DNA of 64,000 nucleotides from Ideonella sp. (GCF_016702655.1 NZ_JADJDO010000003.1:248001-312000); one strand, 5' to 3'; counted from the first letter of the stretch, positions 1-11,331 are shown. Numbers and translations: made by a program. Notes: generated from the sequence alone by a model not told the origin.

Positions 1-748
1 TCAGGCGCTTCAGGTACAGCTCGGGCGCGATGCGCAGGAACATCTCGCGATCGAGCGCGTTGTGATGCGTGACGAAAGGCTTGGCATTCGCACCACCGGG
101 AATGGGGTGCAGCATCGGCGTCTCGACCTCCATGAAGTGGTGCTCGACCATGAACTGGCGGATCGACGCGATCGCCTTGCTGCGCGCGGCAAAGCGCGTA
201 CGCGCGTTCTCGTCGGTGATCAGGTCCACGTGGCGCTGGCGGTACTTCTGCTCCTGGTCCGTCATGCCGTGGAACTTCTCGGGCAGCGGGCGCAGGCTCT
301 TGGTGAGCAGCCGCAGCGTGCTCGCGCGCACCGAAAGCTCGCCGGTGCGCGTCTTGAAGAGCTGGCCCTCGCAGCCGATGATGTCGCCCAGATCCCAGTG
401 CTTGAAGGCGTCGTAGACCGCGTCGCCGAGGCCGTCCTTGGTGACGAAGAGCTGGATGCGGCTGCCGGCGGGGCCCATCGAGCCGTCCTGCAAGGTCGCA
501 GAACGCGCCTTGCCCATCACGCGCTTCAACATCAAGCGGCCAGCGACACTGACCTTGACCGCGAGCGCTTCGAGTTCCTCGACCGTGCGGGTGTCGTACA
601 GGCGCAGCAGGTCCGCCGCATGGTCGTGCGGCTTGAAGTCGTTGGGGAACGCCACGGCCTGCTTCCTGATCACGGCCAGCTTTGCGCGGCGCTCGGCGAT
701 CAGTGAGTTGTCGTCGGCGAGATTGGGAGGGGCGTCGGCTTGGGTCAT
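1..748 (-). CDS. lysS: Lysyl-tRNA synthetase, N-terminal part (runs off the window)
   Basis: Class II lysyl-tRNA synthetase, which charges tRNA-Lys in the cytoplasm. The 249 residues present start at the ATG at 748 (MTQADAPPNLADDNSLIAER) and stay open to the window edge. Visible are the OB-fold anticodon-binding domain (about residues 65-170, with VAGRLMLKRVMGKA and the GDIIGCEG segment) and the start of the class II catalytic domain (KYRQRHVDLI, then VETPMLHPIPGGANAKPF, motif 1 region). Both stretches are characteristic of LysS. Start and length fit the family. The C-terminal motifs 2 and 3 lie outside the window. No frameshift was seen in this part. Confidence 0.95.
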   Translation of the reverse strand, partial: MTQADAPPNLADDNSLIAERRAKLAVIRKQAVAFPNDFKPHDHAADLLRLYDTRTVEELEALAVKVSVAGRLMLKRVMGKARSATLQDGSMGPAGSRIQLFVTKDGLGDAVYDAFKHWDLGDIIGCEGQLFKTRTGELSVRASTLRLLTKSLRPLPEKFHGMTDQEQKYRQRHVDLITDENARTRFAARSKAIASIRQFMVEHHFMEVETPMLHPIPGGANAKPFVTHHNALDREMFLRIAPELYLKRL

Positions 749-888
749 CGGGATGCGGCTCGCGGGCTGGCCTGATTCTATGAGGGCATGGCGACTCTAG
801 AATCGCGCATCAGCGATTCTGCGGCCGGGTTTGCGTCCATGCCATTGCCCCATCCTGCGCTCACCTCGCGCCGCCAAACCCCCAGGCG

Positions 889-2119
889 ATGACGGGTCTC
901 GTCAAACCGACGCTGGTTCTGGTTGGCAGTGGGGCCGTTGCGCAGGCGATCCCGCTTGCTCTGGGACCGTTGCTGACGCGGCTGTACACGCCCGAGCAGT
1001 TCGGACACTACACGCTGTTTGCGGCGATCGCGGTCAACTGCTCGGTCGTGGCTTGCGGACGCTACGAGTATGCGTTGCCGCTCGTCGCGGACGAGGCCAA
1101 GGCGCGCGACCTGATGGCGCTTTGCCAGCGCGTGCTGATCGTGACGACCCTGGCGAGCTGCCCGCTCGCGTGGTGGCTGGGGACGCGCGGCCAACTCGAA
1201 GGCTGGGGCTGGCTGCCGCCGATGGTGGCGCTGTCCGGTGCAGTGCAGTGGCTGACGCTGTGGGCGACGCGAGGGCAGCGCTTTGCCGCGCTCGCCGGCG
1301 CACGCGTGCTGCAACATGGGGGGCACGGCGCTGGCCCAGTCGGCGGCAGGCGCGTTGTCGCTGTTGCAGGGCCTGATCGTGGGCCCGGTACTCGCCGTTG
1401 CGGCGGCGCTGCTCGCGCTGCGCCGTCCGGCGCCGCTGGGCGGATGGCTGGCGCTGTGGCGCGTACCGCGTGCGGCGTGGCAAGCCGCGGCGCGCGAGCA
1501 TCGAAGCTTCCCGTTGCTGAACACGCCGCACGCCTTTGCCGGTGCGTTGCAGGACACGCTGACGGTCGTGCTGCTCACATGGTGGTCGGGCGATGCCGCG
1601 GCTGGCTTCTGGGGCCTTGCACTGCGCTATCTGAAGGCGCCGGCGACCTTGATCGGGAGCGCAGTCTCGCAGGTGCTCTATCCCAGGCTGGCCGGTAGCG
1701 ACGCCGAGACCTCGCGACGCGTCGTGCGTCAGGTCATGCTTGTCCTGGCCTGTGCGGTGGCACCGCTCGTGCTCGCGTTGCTGTTGTTCGGGCCGGGGCT
1801 CTTCGCCTGGCTGTTCGGCGAACGCTGGCGCGAGGCTGGAGAGCTCGCGCGTGCGCTCGCGCCCTACATCGGCGTGCACTTCGTCGCCTCGCCGCTGTCG
1901 GTCGTGACCCTGGCCTGGGAGGCGCAGGGCTGGGCGCTCAAGCTCGCCCTGGTCGGGCAGGTGATGTTCGTCGGCGCGCTGACCGCGGGGCTTGCCGCAG
2001 GGGGTCTCCTGGGAGGGGCCTGGGCGGTCTCGGCGGCGATGGTGGTCTATTTCGGATGGTTCTTCGCCAAGTTGCCGGGCCAATGCCGGAGGCCTGCTGC
2101 TGCCGGCGCCAAGCCATGA
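889..2119 (+). pseudogene. Wzx-like polysaccharide flippase, one frameshift
   Basis: Membrane protein of the MATE/MOP polysaccharide-transport family, expected to flip undecaprenyl-linked glycans across the inner membrane. The first 140 residues (frame from 889) contain the family N-terminus, with LGPLLTRLYTPEQFGHYTLF and hydrophobic helices. From about 1315 the homology continues in another frame to the stop at 2117-2119 (AAGFWGLALRYLKAPATLIG, then several more membrane helices). The break is at CAACATGGGGGG, where loss of two A or gain of one base would join the frames as LQ-NMGGTALAQ. A sequence error is as likely as a real mutation. The gene begins the plus-strand polysaccharide operon, and its stop overlaps the next start in an ATGA at 2116-2119. 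Confidence 0.8.
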
Positions 2120-2736
2120 AGGCCGGTCTGTCCCGCCGGCTCTGGCAGCCGCTCAAGGTCCTGCTCGGGAGCGCGGTCGGGCCGCGCATGGTCGGCGGTT
2201 ACATCCGCGGCGATGGCGAGTTCCTGCCCCATACGCGGCTCAGCAGCTCGGCGGTCGTCTTTGCCCGCAAGCGCCTCATGATCGGCGACCATGTCTTCAT
2301 CGGGCACTTCAGCGTGATCGACGCGACCTACGGTCTGTCGATCGGCGAAGGGTGCCAAGTCGGGTTCTTCACCGGCATCTTCACGCACTCCAGCCATGCG
2401 GCGATCCGGCTCTACGGCCGTGCCTACGTCACGACCGCCGAGAAGAAGGCCTACTTCACTTCGGCGGTCGAGATTGGCTCGTACACATTTATCGGAGCGC
2501 ACGCGACCGTGCTGCCCGGGACGCGCATCGGCAAGGGTTGCATCGTGTCGGCGTACAGCCTCGTCAGCGGCAGCTTCGCCGACTTTTCGATCATCGCCGG
2601 CAACCCGGCCAAGCTGGTCGGCGATACGCGGCGGGCAGATCGTGCGCTGCTGGCCCGTCACCCCGAACTCCGCCCGCACTACGAGGCCTGGGCCGGCAGC
2701 GAGGCTGCGCAGCAGGCCCCGACGGCCGGGCCCTGA
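2116..2736 (+). CDS. Left-handed beta-helix acyltransferase (WbbJ/LacA type)
   Basis: Predicted O-acetyltransferase of the hexapeptide-repeat family, probably acetylating a sugar of the surface polysaccharide made by this operon. The protein (206 residues) shows hexapeptide-like repeats around IGDHVFIGHFSVIDA, IGEGCQVGFFTGIFTHSSH and IGSYTFIGAHATVLPGTRIG, and the common C-terminal motif SIIAGNPAKLVG. The start was chosen at 2116 because it overlaps the flippase stop (ATGA). An ATG further upstream at 2056 would overlap the flippase by 60 bases and adds nothing conserved. The next gene starts 3 bases after the stop, which points to one transcript. The exact sugar acceptor cannot be told. Confidence 0.82.
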   Translation: MKAGLSRRLWQPLKVLLGSAVGPRMVGGYIRGDGEFLPHTRLSSSAVVFARKRLMIGDHVFIGHFSVIDATYGLSIGEGCQVGFFTGIFTHSSHAAIRLYGRAYVTTAEKKAYFTSAVEIGSYTFIGAHATVLPGTRIGKGCIVSAYSLVSGSFADFSIIAGNPAKLVGDTRRADRALLARHPELRPHYEAWAGSEAAQQAPTAGP

Positions 2737-2739
2737 GCG

Positions 2740-3831
2740 ATGCGCATCGCGCTGATCGGTGACGGCCAGAGCCCTCACCTGCTCAAGTGGGCACGCGCGC
2801 TGGCCGCCCTGCCTGAGGTCGAACTGTGGGCTGCGTCGAGCCGCGGCTTCCTGCCCGGATTCGACGGCATCGTCGAACCTGCACGGCGCTTGGCACTGCT
2901 GCGTCGCTCGTCCAGCCTCGGCGGGGGCCTGGCACTGCTCACCGCGTTGCCGCGCCTGGGGCGCTGGTTGCGTCGCAGCGACCCCGACTGGCTGCATGCG
3001 CATTACCTGACTTCGCATGGCACGCTGGCCTGGCTGGCCCGGGGCCTGTGGCGGCTGCGCGCGCGCATCGTCGGCTCGGCCTGGGGCAGCGACATCCTGG
3101 TCACCCCCGGGCGCTCGGCGGCTTACCGCTGGTTGACGCGGCGCGTGCTTGGCGCCTGCGCGCTGACGACGAGCGACTCGCAGCACATGGCGGCGCGTAT
3201 GCGCGAGCTCGGCGCTACCGAGGTGATGACGTTTCCGTTCGGGCTGGATGCCATGCCGCCGTTGCCGCCGGCCAAGCAGGCTTGGCTCTTCTTCGCCAAT
3301 CGCGCCCTCGAGCCGCTGTACCGGCCCGAACGCGTGCTGGCGCTGTTTGCCGGCGTCGCAGCGGCCAGGCCCGAGGCGCGCCTGGTCGTCGCCAACGCCG
3401 GCTCGCTCGCTGACGCACTGCAAGAGCAAGCGGCACGGCTCGGTCTGCGCGCAGGCTTGCCCGGTGGCGAGGCACAGGTGTCGTTTGTCGGCCGGCTCGA
3501 CAGTGCCGAGCAGGCGCAGTGGTATGCCGCCGCGCGCTGGTACCTGAGCCTGCCGGAGTCCGACTCGGTCGCGGTCTCGGTGCTCGAGGCCATGGCCCAT
3601 GGGTGCATCCCGCTGCTGTCCGACCTGCCGGCCAATCGCGAACTCGTGCAGGACGGATGCAACGGCCTGATCGTTGCCGAATCGCAGGTCGACCTCGCGC
3701 TGCTCGACGCGATGGCCACCCGCGCCGAGCGCATCGCGGCCGACAATCGGGCCTGGGTCGCACAGCACGCGCTGTTTGCTCCCCATGTCCGGCGCTTCGT
3801 GGCGCGTCTTCGTGAGCTGTCCGCCCCATGA
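2740..3831 (+). CDS. Glycosyltransferase, GT4-like (GT-B fold)
   Basis: Predicted cytoplasmic glycosyltransferase (363 residues) that adds a sugar to the lipid-linked repeat unit. The N-terminal domain starts MRIALIGDGQSPHLLKWARA, typical of the GT-B fold. The C-terminal domain holds VSFVGRLD, the family phosphate/nucleotide-binding stretch ESDSVAVSVLEAMAHGCIPL and DLPANRELV, which matches the E-x7-E pattern of GT4 enzymes. It starts 3 bases after the acetyltransferase and its stop overlaps the wecB start (ATGA at 3828). Donor and linkage cannot be predicted. Confidence 0.85.
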   Translation: MRIALIGDGQSPHLLKWARALAALPEVELWAASSRGFLPGFDGIVEPARRLALLRRSSSLGGGLALLTALPRLGRWLRRSDPDWLHAHYLTSHGTLAWLARGLWRLRARIVGSAWGSDILVTPGRSAAYRWLTRRVLGACALTTSDSQHMAARMRELGATEVMTFPFGLDAMPPLPPAKQAWLFFANRALEPLYRPERVLALFAGVAAARPEARLVVANAGSLADALQEQAARLGLRAGLPGGEAQVSFVGRLDSAEQAQWYAAARWYLSLPESDSVAVSVLEAMAHGCIPLLSDLPANRELVQDGCNGLIVAESQVDLALLDAMATRAERIAADNRAWVAQHALFAPHVRRFVARLRELSAP

Positions 3832-4904
3832 ACCTCATCACCATCCTCGGCGCCCGCCCCCAGTTCATCAAGGCTGCCCCAGTCAGCGCGGCGCTGTCCG
3901 CGACCGGCGCCGTCCGCGAGCGCCTGCTGCATACCGGCCAGCATTTCGACGACAACATGTCGGACGTGTTCTTCCGCGAACTCGCCATTCCCTTGCCGGC
4001 GTGGAACCTCGGGGTGGGCGGCGGCACGCACGGCGCGATGACGGGCGCTCAACTGGCGGGGATCGAACGCATCCTGCTCGATGAGCGGCCCGACGCGGTG
4101 CTGGTCTACGGCGACACCAATTCCACGCTCGCCGGCGCCCTCGCCGCGGCCAAGCTGCACATTCCGGTGGCGCATGTCGAGGCCGGGCTGCGCTCGTTCA
4201 ATCGCGCGATGCCCGAGGAGATCAACCGGGTGCTGACCGATCATGTGGCGCGCTGGCTCTTCGCGCCGACCGAGGCGGCGGTGGACAACCTTCGCCGTGA
4301 GGGCATCGCCGCCCTGCACGTGCATCGCGTCGGCGACGTGATGCTCGACGCCGCGCTGCATTTCTCGGCACTCGCCAGGGCGCGTGCACAGCGCCACCCG
4401 CTCTTCGCCGCGCTCGCCGCGCGGCCCTTCGTGCTGGCCACGGTGCACCGCGCCGAAAACACCGACTTGTCCGATCGCCTGCGCGCGATCGTGGCCGCGC
4501 TCGCCGCGCTGGCAGGCGAGATCGACGTCGTCTGGCCGCTGATTCCGCGCACGCGCAAGACGCTGCAGGCAATCGGCGCCAGGGTACCGACGGGCGCGGC
4601 CCTGCACTGCGTCGAGCCGCTCGGCTACCTCGACATGATCGAGCTGGAGCAGGCGGCGCAGATGATCGTCACCGATTCGGGCGGCGTGCAGAAGGAGGCG
4701 TTCTTCTTCGGCAAGCCCTGCGTCACGCTGCGCGACGAGACCGAGTGGGTCGAACTCGTCGACGCAGGCTGGAACCGGCTCGCGCCGCCGATTTCGGCAG
4801 CGGGCCTCGCGGGCGCTTTTCGCGCGGCGCTGGGCACGGTCGGCGCGCCCGTGCATCCCTACGGCGACGGCGACGCGGCGCAGCGCATCGCGCACGCTGC
4901 TTGA
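3828..4904 (+). CDS. wecB: UDP-N-acetylglucosamine 2-epimerase (non-hydrolysing)
   Basis: Converts UDP-GlcNAc to UDP-ManNAc for surface polysaccharide synthesis. The 358-residue length is normal for WecB. Family motifs are present: ILGARPQFIKAAPVSAAL at the N-terminus, LVYGDTNSTLAGALAAAKL, HVEAGLRSFNRAMPEEINR, VTVHRAEN-like TVHRAENTD, IVTDSGGVQKEAFFFGKPC and the LRDETEWVELV stretch. The start overlaps the stop of the preceding glycosyltransferase. No wecC (UDP-ManNAc dehydrogenase) lies in this window, so ManNAc may be used directly or be processed by enzymes encoded elsewhere. Confidence 0.95.
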   Translation: MNLITILGARPQFIKAAPVSAALSATGAVRERLLHTGQHFDDNMSDVFFRELAIPLPAWNLGVGGGTHGAMTGAQLAGIERILLDERPDAVLVYGDTNSTLAGALAAAKLHIPVAHVEAGLRSFNRAMPEEINRVLTDHVARWLFAPTEAAVDNLRREGIAALHVHRVGDVMLDAALHFSALARARAQRHPLFAALAARPFVLATVHRAENTDLSDRLRAIVAALAALAGEIDVVWPLIPRTRKTLQAIGARVPTGAALHCVEPLGYLDMIELEQAAQMIVTDSGGVQKEAFFFGKPCVTLRDETEWVELVDAGWNRLAPPISAAGLAGAFRAALGTVGAPVHPYGDGDAAQRIAHAA

Positions 4905-4913
4905 AGGCGCGGG

Positions 4914-6137
4914 TTGAGGATTCTGCTGATCAACCACTACGCGGGGTCGCCGCGGCACGGCATGGAGTACCGGCCCTGGTACCTTGCGCGCGAGTGGCTC
5001 AGGCAGGGGCATGCGGTGCGGGTCGTCGCCGCGTCGCGCTCGCATGTGCGCAGCGTGCAGCCCGAGCTGCGCGGTGCCAGCCTGCTGGAGCATGTCGACA
5101 GGGGTCGAGTTCCTCTGGCTGCGCACGCCGGGATACAGCGGCAACGGACTGCGCAGGGTGATCAACATCGCGGCCTTCTGCCTGCTGCTTGCCCTGCGGG
5201 CGGGGCGGCTGGCGCGCGGTTCCGGCCCGACGTCGTGGTGGCGTCCAGCACCTATCCGATGGACATCTGGCCCGCAGGCCGGGTCGCCCGCGCGGCCGGC
5301 GCGAAACTCGTGCACGAGGTGCACGATCTGTAGCCGCTGTCGCCGATCGAGCTCGGCGGCCTGTCGCCGCGCCTCACCCTTTCATCCGTCTGTGCCAGGC
5401 GGCGGAGGACTTCGCCTGCCGGCGCGCCGATGCCGTGGTGTCGATGCTGCCCAAGGTGCACGAACACCTGCGCGCACGGTCTTGACCTGCGCAAGCTGCA
5501 CATCGTTCCCAACGGCGTCTTGCCCGATGAATGGGAAATGCCCGGCGACCCGCTCGGCGGGGACTCGCCGCCCACCTCGACCGTGCGCGCGTCGCGCGGC
5601 GGCTGGTCGTCGGCTATGCGGGCGCCCACGGGTGGCAATGCGCTGGACTGCCCTGCTCGACGCCGCCGCGCTGCTGCGCCGCGAAGCGTTCGAGTTCGTG
5701 CTCGTGGGCGAAGGCGCCGAGCGCGAGCGGTTGGCGCAGCGTGTCGCGAGCGAGGCCTGGCCAACGTGCGCATGTTCGGCCCGATCGCCAAGCGCCAGAT
5801 CCCGTCCTTGCTGGCGCGGTTCGACGTGGCCTACATCGGCCTGCAGCGCGTGCCCATCTTTCGCTTCGGCATCGCGCCGAACAAGCTGATGGACTACATG
5901 ATGGCCGGTTGTACCGTGCTCAGCGCGATCGAGGCGGGCAACGATCCGGTCGGGGAGGCGGGCTGCGGCCTCACGGTGCAGCCCGAGTCGGCACCGGCGA
6001 TTATCGACGGTCTGCGCCGCCTGGCTGCTACTGTCGGTTGACGAGCGGCGCGCAATGGGGCCCGCGGGCGAGACTACGTGCGCGGGCATCGTGCCTGGCC
6101 GGTGCTGGCGCGCCGCTTCGTCGAGGCAGTCTCATGA
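4914..6137 (+). pseudogene. Glycosyltransferase family 4 (WbuB/WcaI type), several frameshifts
   Basis: Reads as one GT4 glycosyltransferase split by several frame changes and one nonsense codon. In order the pieces are LRILLINHYAGSPRHGMEYR (TTG start at 4914), RPDVVVASSTYPMDIWPAGR, VHEVHDL, then TAG at 5331-5333 where the family has TGG, AEDFACRRADAVVSMLPKVHE, LRKLHIVPNGVLPDEW, MFGPIAKRQIPSLLARFDVA, RFGIAPNKLMDYMMAGC and a C-terminus ending RRFVEAVS with stop at 6135-6137. That stop overlaps the next ATG (6134). The order and spacing are intact, so the defect is likely sequencing error rather than decay, but a real pseudogene cannot be excluded. This family usually acts on N-acetylhexosamines during O-antigen or capsule assembly. 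Confidence 0.72.
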
Positions 6138-6845
6138 ACGAACCGATGTCCGAGCCCGAGGCCCTGCGGCAGCGCTAACGCGCGCCGGGCCGATGCCGCG
6201 CTGGCCCGGCGCTGCCACCGCATGCTCGATCCGGCGGTCTGGCAGTCGGTGCAGGAGCGCCAGCGCGCGCTGCTGCGCCTGTTGGCGCGCGTGGGCATCG
6301 ACGACCCGGCGCCGCTGCGCCTGCTCGAGGTCGGCTGCGGCAGCGGCGGCAGTCTGCTTGAACTCCTGCGGATCGGTTTCGTGCCCGCCAACCTGTGTGG
6401 CATCGAGCTGCTGCCCGAGCGATTCGCGCAGGCACGCGCGGTGCTGCCGGCAGCCTTGCCGCTGATCGAGGGCGATGCGCTGGCGGTCGCGGTGCCGCCG
6501 GCGTCGTTCGACATCGTCTTCGTCTCGACTGTCTTCTCGTCGCTCCTCGACGAAGCGTTCCAGCATCGCCTGGCCGATGCGATGTGGCGCTGGACCAAGC
6601 CCGGCGGCGCAGTGCTTTGGTACGACTTCACCTTCGACAACCCGCGCAACCCGGACGTGCGTGGCGTGCCGCTGGCGCGCGTGCGCGCGCTGTTCCCCGC
6701 GGCCTTGTCCGTTGAAGCGCGGCGCGTCACGCTCGCGCCGCCGATTGCGCGCGCGGTGTGCCGCGTCCACCCAGCCCTCTACACTGCGTGCAACGCGCTG
6801 CCCCTGCTGCGCACCCACCTACTGTGCTGGATCGCGAAAGCGTAG
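6134..6845 (+). pseudogene. SAM-dependent methyltransferase, one-base insertion near the start
   Basis: Class I methyltransferase, about 236 residues, last gene of the polysaccharide operon. The ATG at 6134 overlaps the upstream stop and reads MNEPMSEPEALRQR before a TAA at 6176. Removing one of the two A residues in that TAA restores RQRYARRADAALARR and joins it to the main frame (LDPAVWQSVQERQRALLRLL). The glycine-rich SAM loop is RLLEVGCGSGGSLLEL; the acidic position after strand 2 is GIELLPERF; the later motif is FDIVFVSTVF. The main frame runs open from about 6180 to 6845, and an internal ATG at 6222 would give 207 residues. Probable substrate: a sugar residue in the glycan. Confidence 0.75.
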
Positions 6846-7161
6846 GACACGTACCCTGCGTAGTCCCTGGGGCGCTTGGTGGCTTCGCTCCCCCCTGTCG
6901 AGCACTGAAATGAAACTGGTCCTCGGCCCCCCGACGCTGCCGACATCCTTCGCCCCTTGGCGGTGGATCGCGGGCTTGCCCTGCCGCTTCGCTTCTGCGC
7001 GGCGCGGCAGGCGCTGCCCGGCGGGGGCTCAGACTGGGGCGGTCGTCGCTGTGCGCCGACTGCGCTGCGTGCCCTTGCGCTTGCAAGCGCAAGGGCGCTC
7101 AGGCACGCAACAGTCCGCAGGGACTGTTGCGCCCGGGCTCGCTGCGTCGTCCCGGGGTCGC

Positions 7162-7487
7162 GTCGCAGAACTCGCTGCGTTCGCTTCGCTCTCTCCGCTC
7201 AGACAACTGCGACGAGTCAGTCTACGAAGCGCGCTGCGCGCCGACCCCGGGCTGCGCTCCTCGCCGCCCCACATCGCCCCCGCCGGGCAGCGCCTGCCGC
7301 GCTACAACGCTTGCGTGTCGCGTGGGAAGCGACGCCTCTGCAAAGGCGCGCCCGCACAGGTCGCGCAGCGCCTCTGGGGCGCCGAGAAGCGCGGGGCTCG
7401 TGGCCTCGCGCGCAGCGCGAGTCGTGGTCTGACTCGGCGCGGTTGTCTGAGCGTAGAGAGCGCAGCGAACGGAGCGAGTTTCGCGAC
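7162..7487. repeat. Large imperfect inverted repeat, 78-base arms
   Basis: The arm at 7162-7239 (starting GTCGCAGAACTCGCTGCG) matches the reverse complement of 7410-7487 (starting GTCGCGAAACTCGCTCCG) at 67 of 78 positions by hand count, with no gaps. The 170-base centre is also partly self-complementary. A transcript through it could form a very long hairpin. Both arms have the same length and the mismatches are spread evenly, which suggests an old duplication in inverted orientation. Confidence 0.8.
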
Positions 7488-7663
7488 GGGGCCGCGGGAC
7501 CGAGCATCGCAGGGCAGTCGGCGCGCAGCGACGACCGCTCCAGTGAAGCGCAGCGGCTCAGTGGGGAGCGGCTTGTCCCCCAGGCGTCACGAGGAAGCGC
7601 AAGCCGTTTCATGCGTCGCGGGTCGCGCGATGCGCGGTGGAGCAACTGGCGAAACTCATTCAC

Positions 7664-7785
7664 CCCCCGGCCGCCGAGCGGCCGTCTCTCGAGGGGGGGC
7701 ACTGACCCGACCGGCGACCCGGATCGGGTTCGGCGCGCTAACACCGCCGCCCTGGCCGCCTGCGGCGACCGGTCCCCGAGGGGCG
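7664..7785. repeat. Dispersed GC-rich repeat, copy 1
   Basis: This segment resembles 30799-30925 over its whole length. Shared blocks include GACCCGGATCGGGTTCGGC (GTCCGGC in copy 2), GCGCGCTAACACCGCCG and GCCTGCGGCGACCGGTCCCC, in the same order and spacing. Both copies contain a short inverted repeat at the left end (GGCCG...CGGCC). Both lie between genes. Family membership outside this window cannot be judged. Confidence 0.8.
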
Positions 7786-7826
7786 TTCAGTCGGCTTCAG
7801 CCCGGCGCTCGACTGATCGGCGCGGG

Positions 7827-9224
7827 TCACAGGCTCGCGTGTTCGAGGTGTCGAAGCACGCGCACGCGCCAGCCGAGTTCGTCCTGGATGCGCGTGCGCA
7901 TGTGCCTGGCGGCGTGCGCTTCGCCGTGGATGACGAAGGTCCGCGGCCGGGCGGCTCGAAGCCGCGCAGCCACTCGCATCAGCTCGTCGGCGTCGGCAGC
8001 ATGCCCCGAGAAGCCCCTGAGGTGGCTGGGACTCCGGTCTCGACGGCGACGTATTTCGCCGAAGATCTGACCTCGCGCGCGCCCTCGACGAGCTTGGCGC
8101 CACGCGTGCCCGCAACCTGGAAGCCGGGGAAGACGATGTGGTGGCGCGGGGTTGGGTGCCATCGCCTTCCAGGTGGTGCAGCACGGCGCCTGCCGGTGGG
8201 TCATGCCGCTGGCTACTCGATGATTACGTTTAGCGTCAGCGCGCGCGGGTGGCTTTCTCCGATCTGCGGCGGTCTTTGCCGACGACGGTCTCCGACGCCT
8301 TCGCACAATCCCGCCGCTTCGCGCCTTTCGGGACGCGCAGCAGTTTTCCGGCGGTGGCGCTGGTACAGCGCGGTGGCCTGCGTCGCCATCGGGCTGTCGA
8401 GGTAGATCGGCAGGTCGGCGGGAATCTCGCCCTGGTTGCGCAGCGGCCGTTGCAGCACGAGCAGCAGCGCCTGCGCGCGGCCGACCGCGAACGAGGGCAG
8501 CAGTACCGAAAGCTGCCGCGGCGCACCGTCGCGCGCACGATCGTGCCCAGGCGCTGTTGCGCGTCCTCGTGCGGATGCAGCCGGTCGCCGTAGGTCGATC
8601 TGACGATCAGCGCATTGGCGCGCGGCGATGACGGCGCTGCGGCGGCGGCATCCGCAGGTCGTTGCCGCGCCCGAAGGTCACCTGAGAAGACGAGCGTCGT
8701 GCCACCAGCCCCGAGGCCTGTCGCGCATCGCGCCGAGCACCGGGCCGACCGGCGACAGCGACAGGCGCACCGAACCGACCCGCCCCGTGTTGCGTCCCGG
8801 CGCGAGCGGCTACCATGCGCGCGAGCGCGCGCTTCGCGTCGGCCACGGCGTACAGCGGTAGCGGGTTCAGTATGGCGAGCTGCCGAGACGGTTGGCGCGC
8901 CGCGCGTCTTCTTCCTGCAGGTGGGCGCTGTCGAGCAACAGCACCTCGGCCAGGTCGCAGCTTGCCGGCGTACGAAGACCTTTGCCTGAAGCTTCCGGCT
9001 TGACGAGCGCGGGCAGGGCGCCGCTGTGGTCGAGGTGTGCGTGGTTCCAGCACGACCGCCGACGGATCGACGCCGGCTCGACCGGAAACGGCGCCCAGCC
9101 GCGCTCGCGCAGCGTCTTGCTGCCCTGGAACAGACCGCAGTCGAGCAGGATGCGCTCGCCGCCGAGGTCGACGAGGTGGCGAGCCGGTAACGGTGTTTGC
9201 AGCGCCGAGGAAGCGGACGTCCAT
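7827..9224 (-). pseudogene. Metallo-beta-lactamase/beta-CASP hydrolase, multiple frameshifts
   Basis: Recognisable as a beta-CASP family nuclease/hydrolase (YSH1/RNase-like exonuclease), about 460 residues if repaired. Read on the minus strand: MDVRFLGAANTVTGS (start 9224), the zinc motif HAHLDHSGALPALVK near 9045, a beta-CASP segment with STYGDRLHPHEDA and ADLPIYLDSPMATQATALYQ (8440-8380), and the RMMBL C-terminus FVIHGEAHAARHMRTRIQDE ending at the TGA at 7827-7829. The pieces lie in three frames, so at least five indels are needed. Such proteins process RNA with two zinc ions. Given the similar state of neighbouring genes, sequence error is likely. Confidence 0.7.
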
Positions 9225-9266
9225 GCGCGATCGTAGGGAGGCCGCCGTGGTCACGCGCGGCGATGG

Positions 9267-9957
9267 TCAGCCCGAGGTGCGCCTGAGTTGCTGCAACCGC
9301 GCCGAGGGCAGGAAGTGCACGCCGGGCGGCAGTTCGTCGAGTGCGCGCACCATCGCCCGTGCCACCGTGGCGGCCTCGATCGGGCGCACGTTCAGCCGGC
9401 ACGAGGCCCAACACCTGCCGAGCAGGCGCGCAGCCCAGGCTTCGCCTGACCGCGCAGGCTGGTCGAGCGCCGCGCGGTCGCCGAGCAGCAGCGACGGCTG
9501 GCGAAGAGCGACGGTCTGGAAGCCGAGCGCGGCCACGGCCTGCTGCATCCGCCCTTGACGCGGGGCAGAACACGGCCGACTTGGCGTCTGCGCGAGAGCC
9601 GAGACGACGGCGATGCGTCGTGCCCCGACGGCCCGTGCAGCACGAGCGGTGTTGACGACGGCGTCGAGATCGACAGCGCGAAACGCCGCCTGCGATCCGG
9701 CGACCTTGATCGTCGTGCCGAGCGCGATGACCGCGTCGTCGAGCGGGCAGCTTAGCAGCCTCGCGAAGTCGATGCCTTCGTGGACCACCAGCCGCTCGTC
9801 GCGTGGCAGGCCGGGCAGCGCGGCCGCAGTGCAGGTGCGACGGCACCGTTGCGCTTGTTCCTCGAGCAGCAGCCGCAGCAGTCCGCGGCCGACGAACGCC
9901 CGCTCGCGCTGGCGAGAGCAGCACCCCGCGCGATGGGCCTTTCGGCCTGGCCGCCAT
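9267..9957 (-). pseudogene. NAD(P)-binding Rossmann protein (YbjT/HTATIP2-like), frameshifted
   Basis: Atypical short-chain dehydrogenase-like protein, about 225 residues. Probable start is the ATG at 9957 (MAARPKGPSRGVLL). The nucleotide-binding turn would be LASASG-VGRGLLRLLLEEQ, but the frame changes around 9890-9920 and again near 9845. After that the frame is open: LPRDERLVVHEGIDFARL, DAVIALGTTIKVAGSQAAFR (a family hallmark), ARRIAVVSAL and VRPIEAATVARAMVRAL, stop at 9267. Members of this family bind NADPH and often have no known substrate. It begins 12 bases after the upstream helicase stop, so the two may be co-transcribed. Confidence 0.65.
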
Positions 9958-9969
9958 CGCGGTCGTGGC

Positions 9970-11331
<1,362 letters not shown>

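Larger units (their letters stand above)
6846..7826. repeat. Gene-free 1-kb island of nested inverted repeats
   Basis: No coding signal on either strand across 981 bases. The stretch is built from GC-rich palindromes: a perfect 26-bp palindrome at 7071-7096, a 10-bp-arm hairpin at 7107-7130, 78-base inverted arms (7162-7239 and 7410-7487), outer arms of about 35 bases (7035-7070 and about 7518-7553), and a dispersed repeat at 7664-7785. It separates the plus-strand polysaccharide operon from minus-strand genes. It could be an array of extragenic palindromic repeats, a decayed mobile element or a mix; no transposase fragment was recognised. Confidence 0.7.

Noticed and set aside
62..706. Long plus-strand open frame of 214 codons opposite lysS
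   Set aside because: It is antisense to clear lysyl-tRNA synthetase sequence; the composition (Arg/Ala/Leu/His-rich) is that of a shadow frame.
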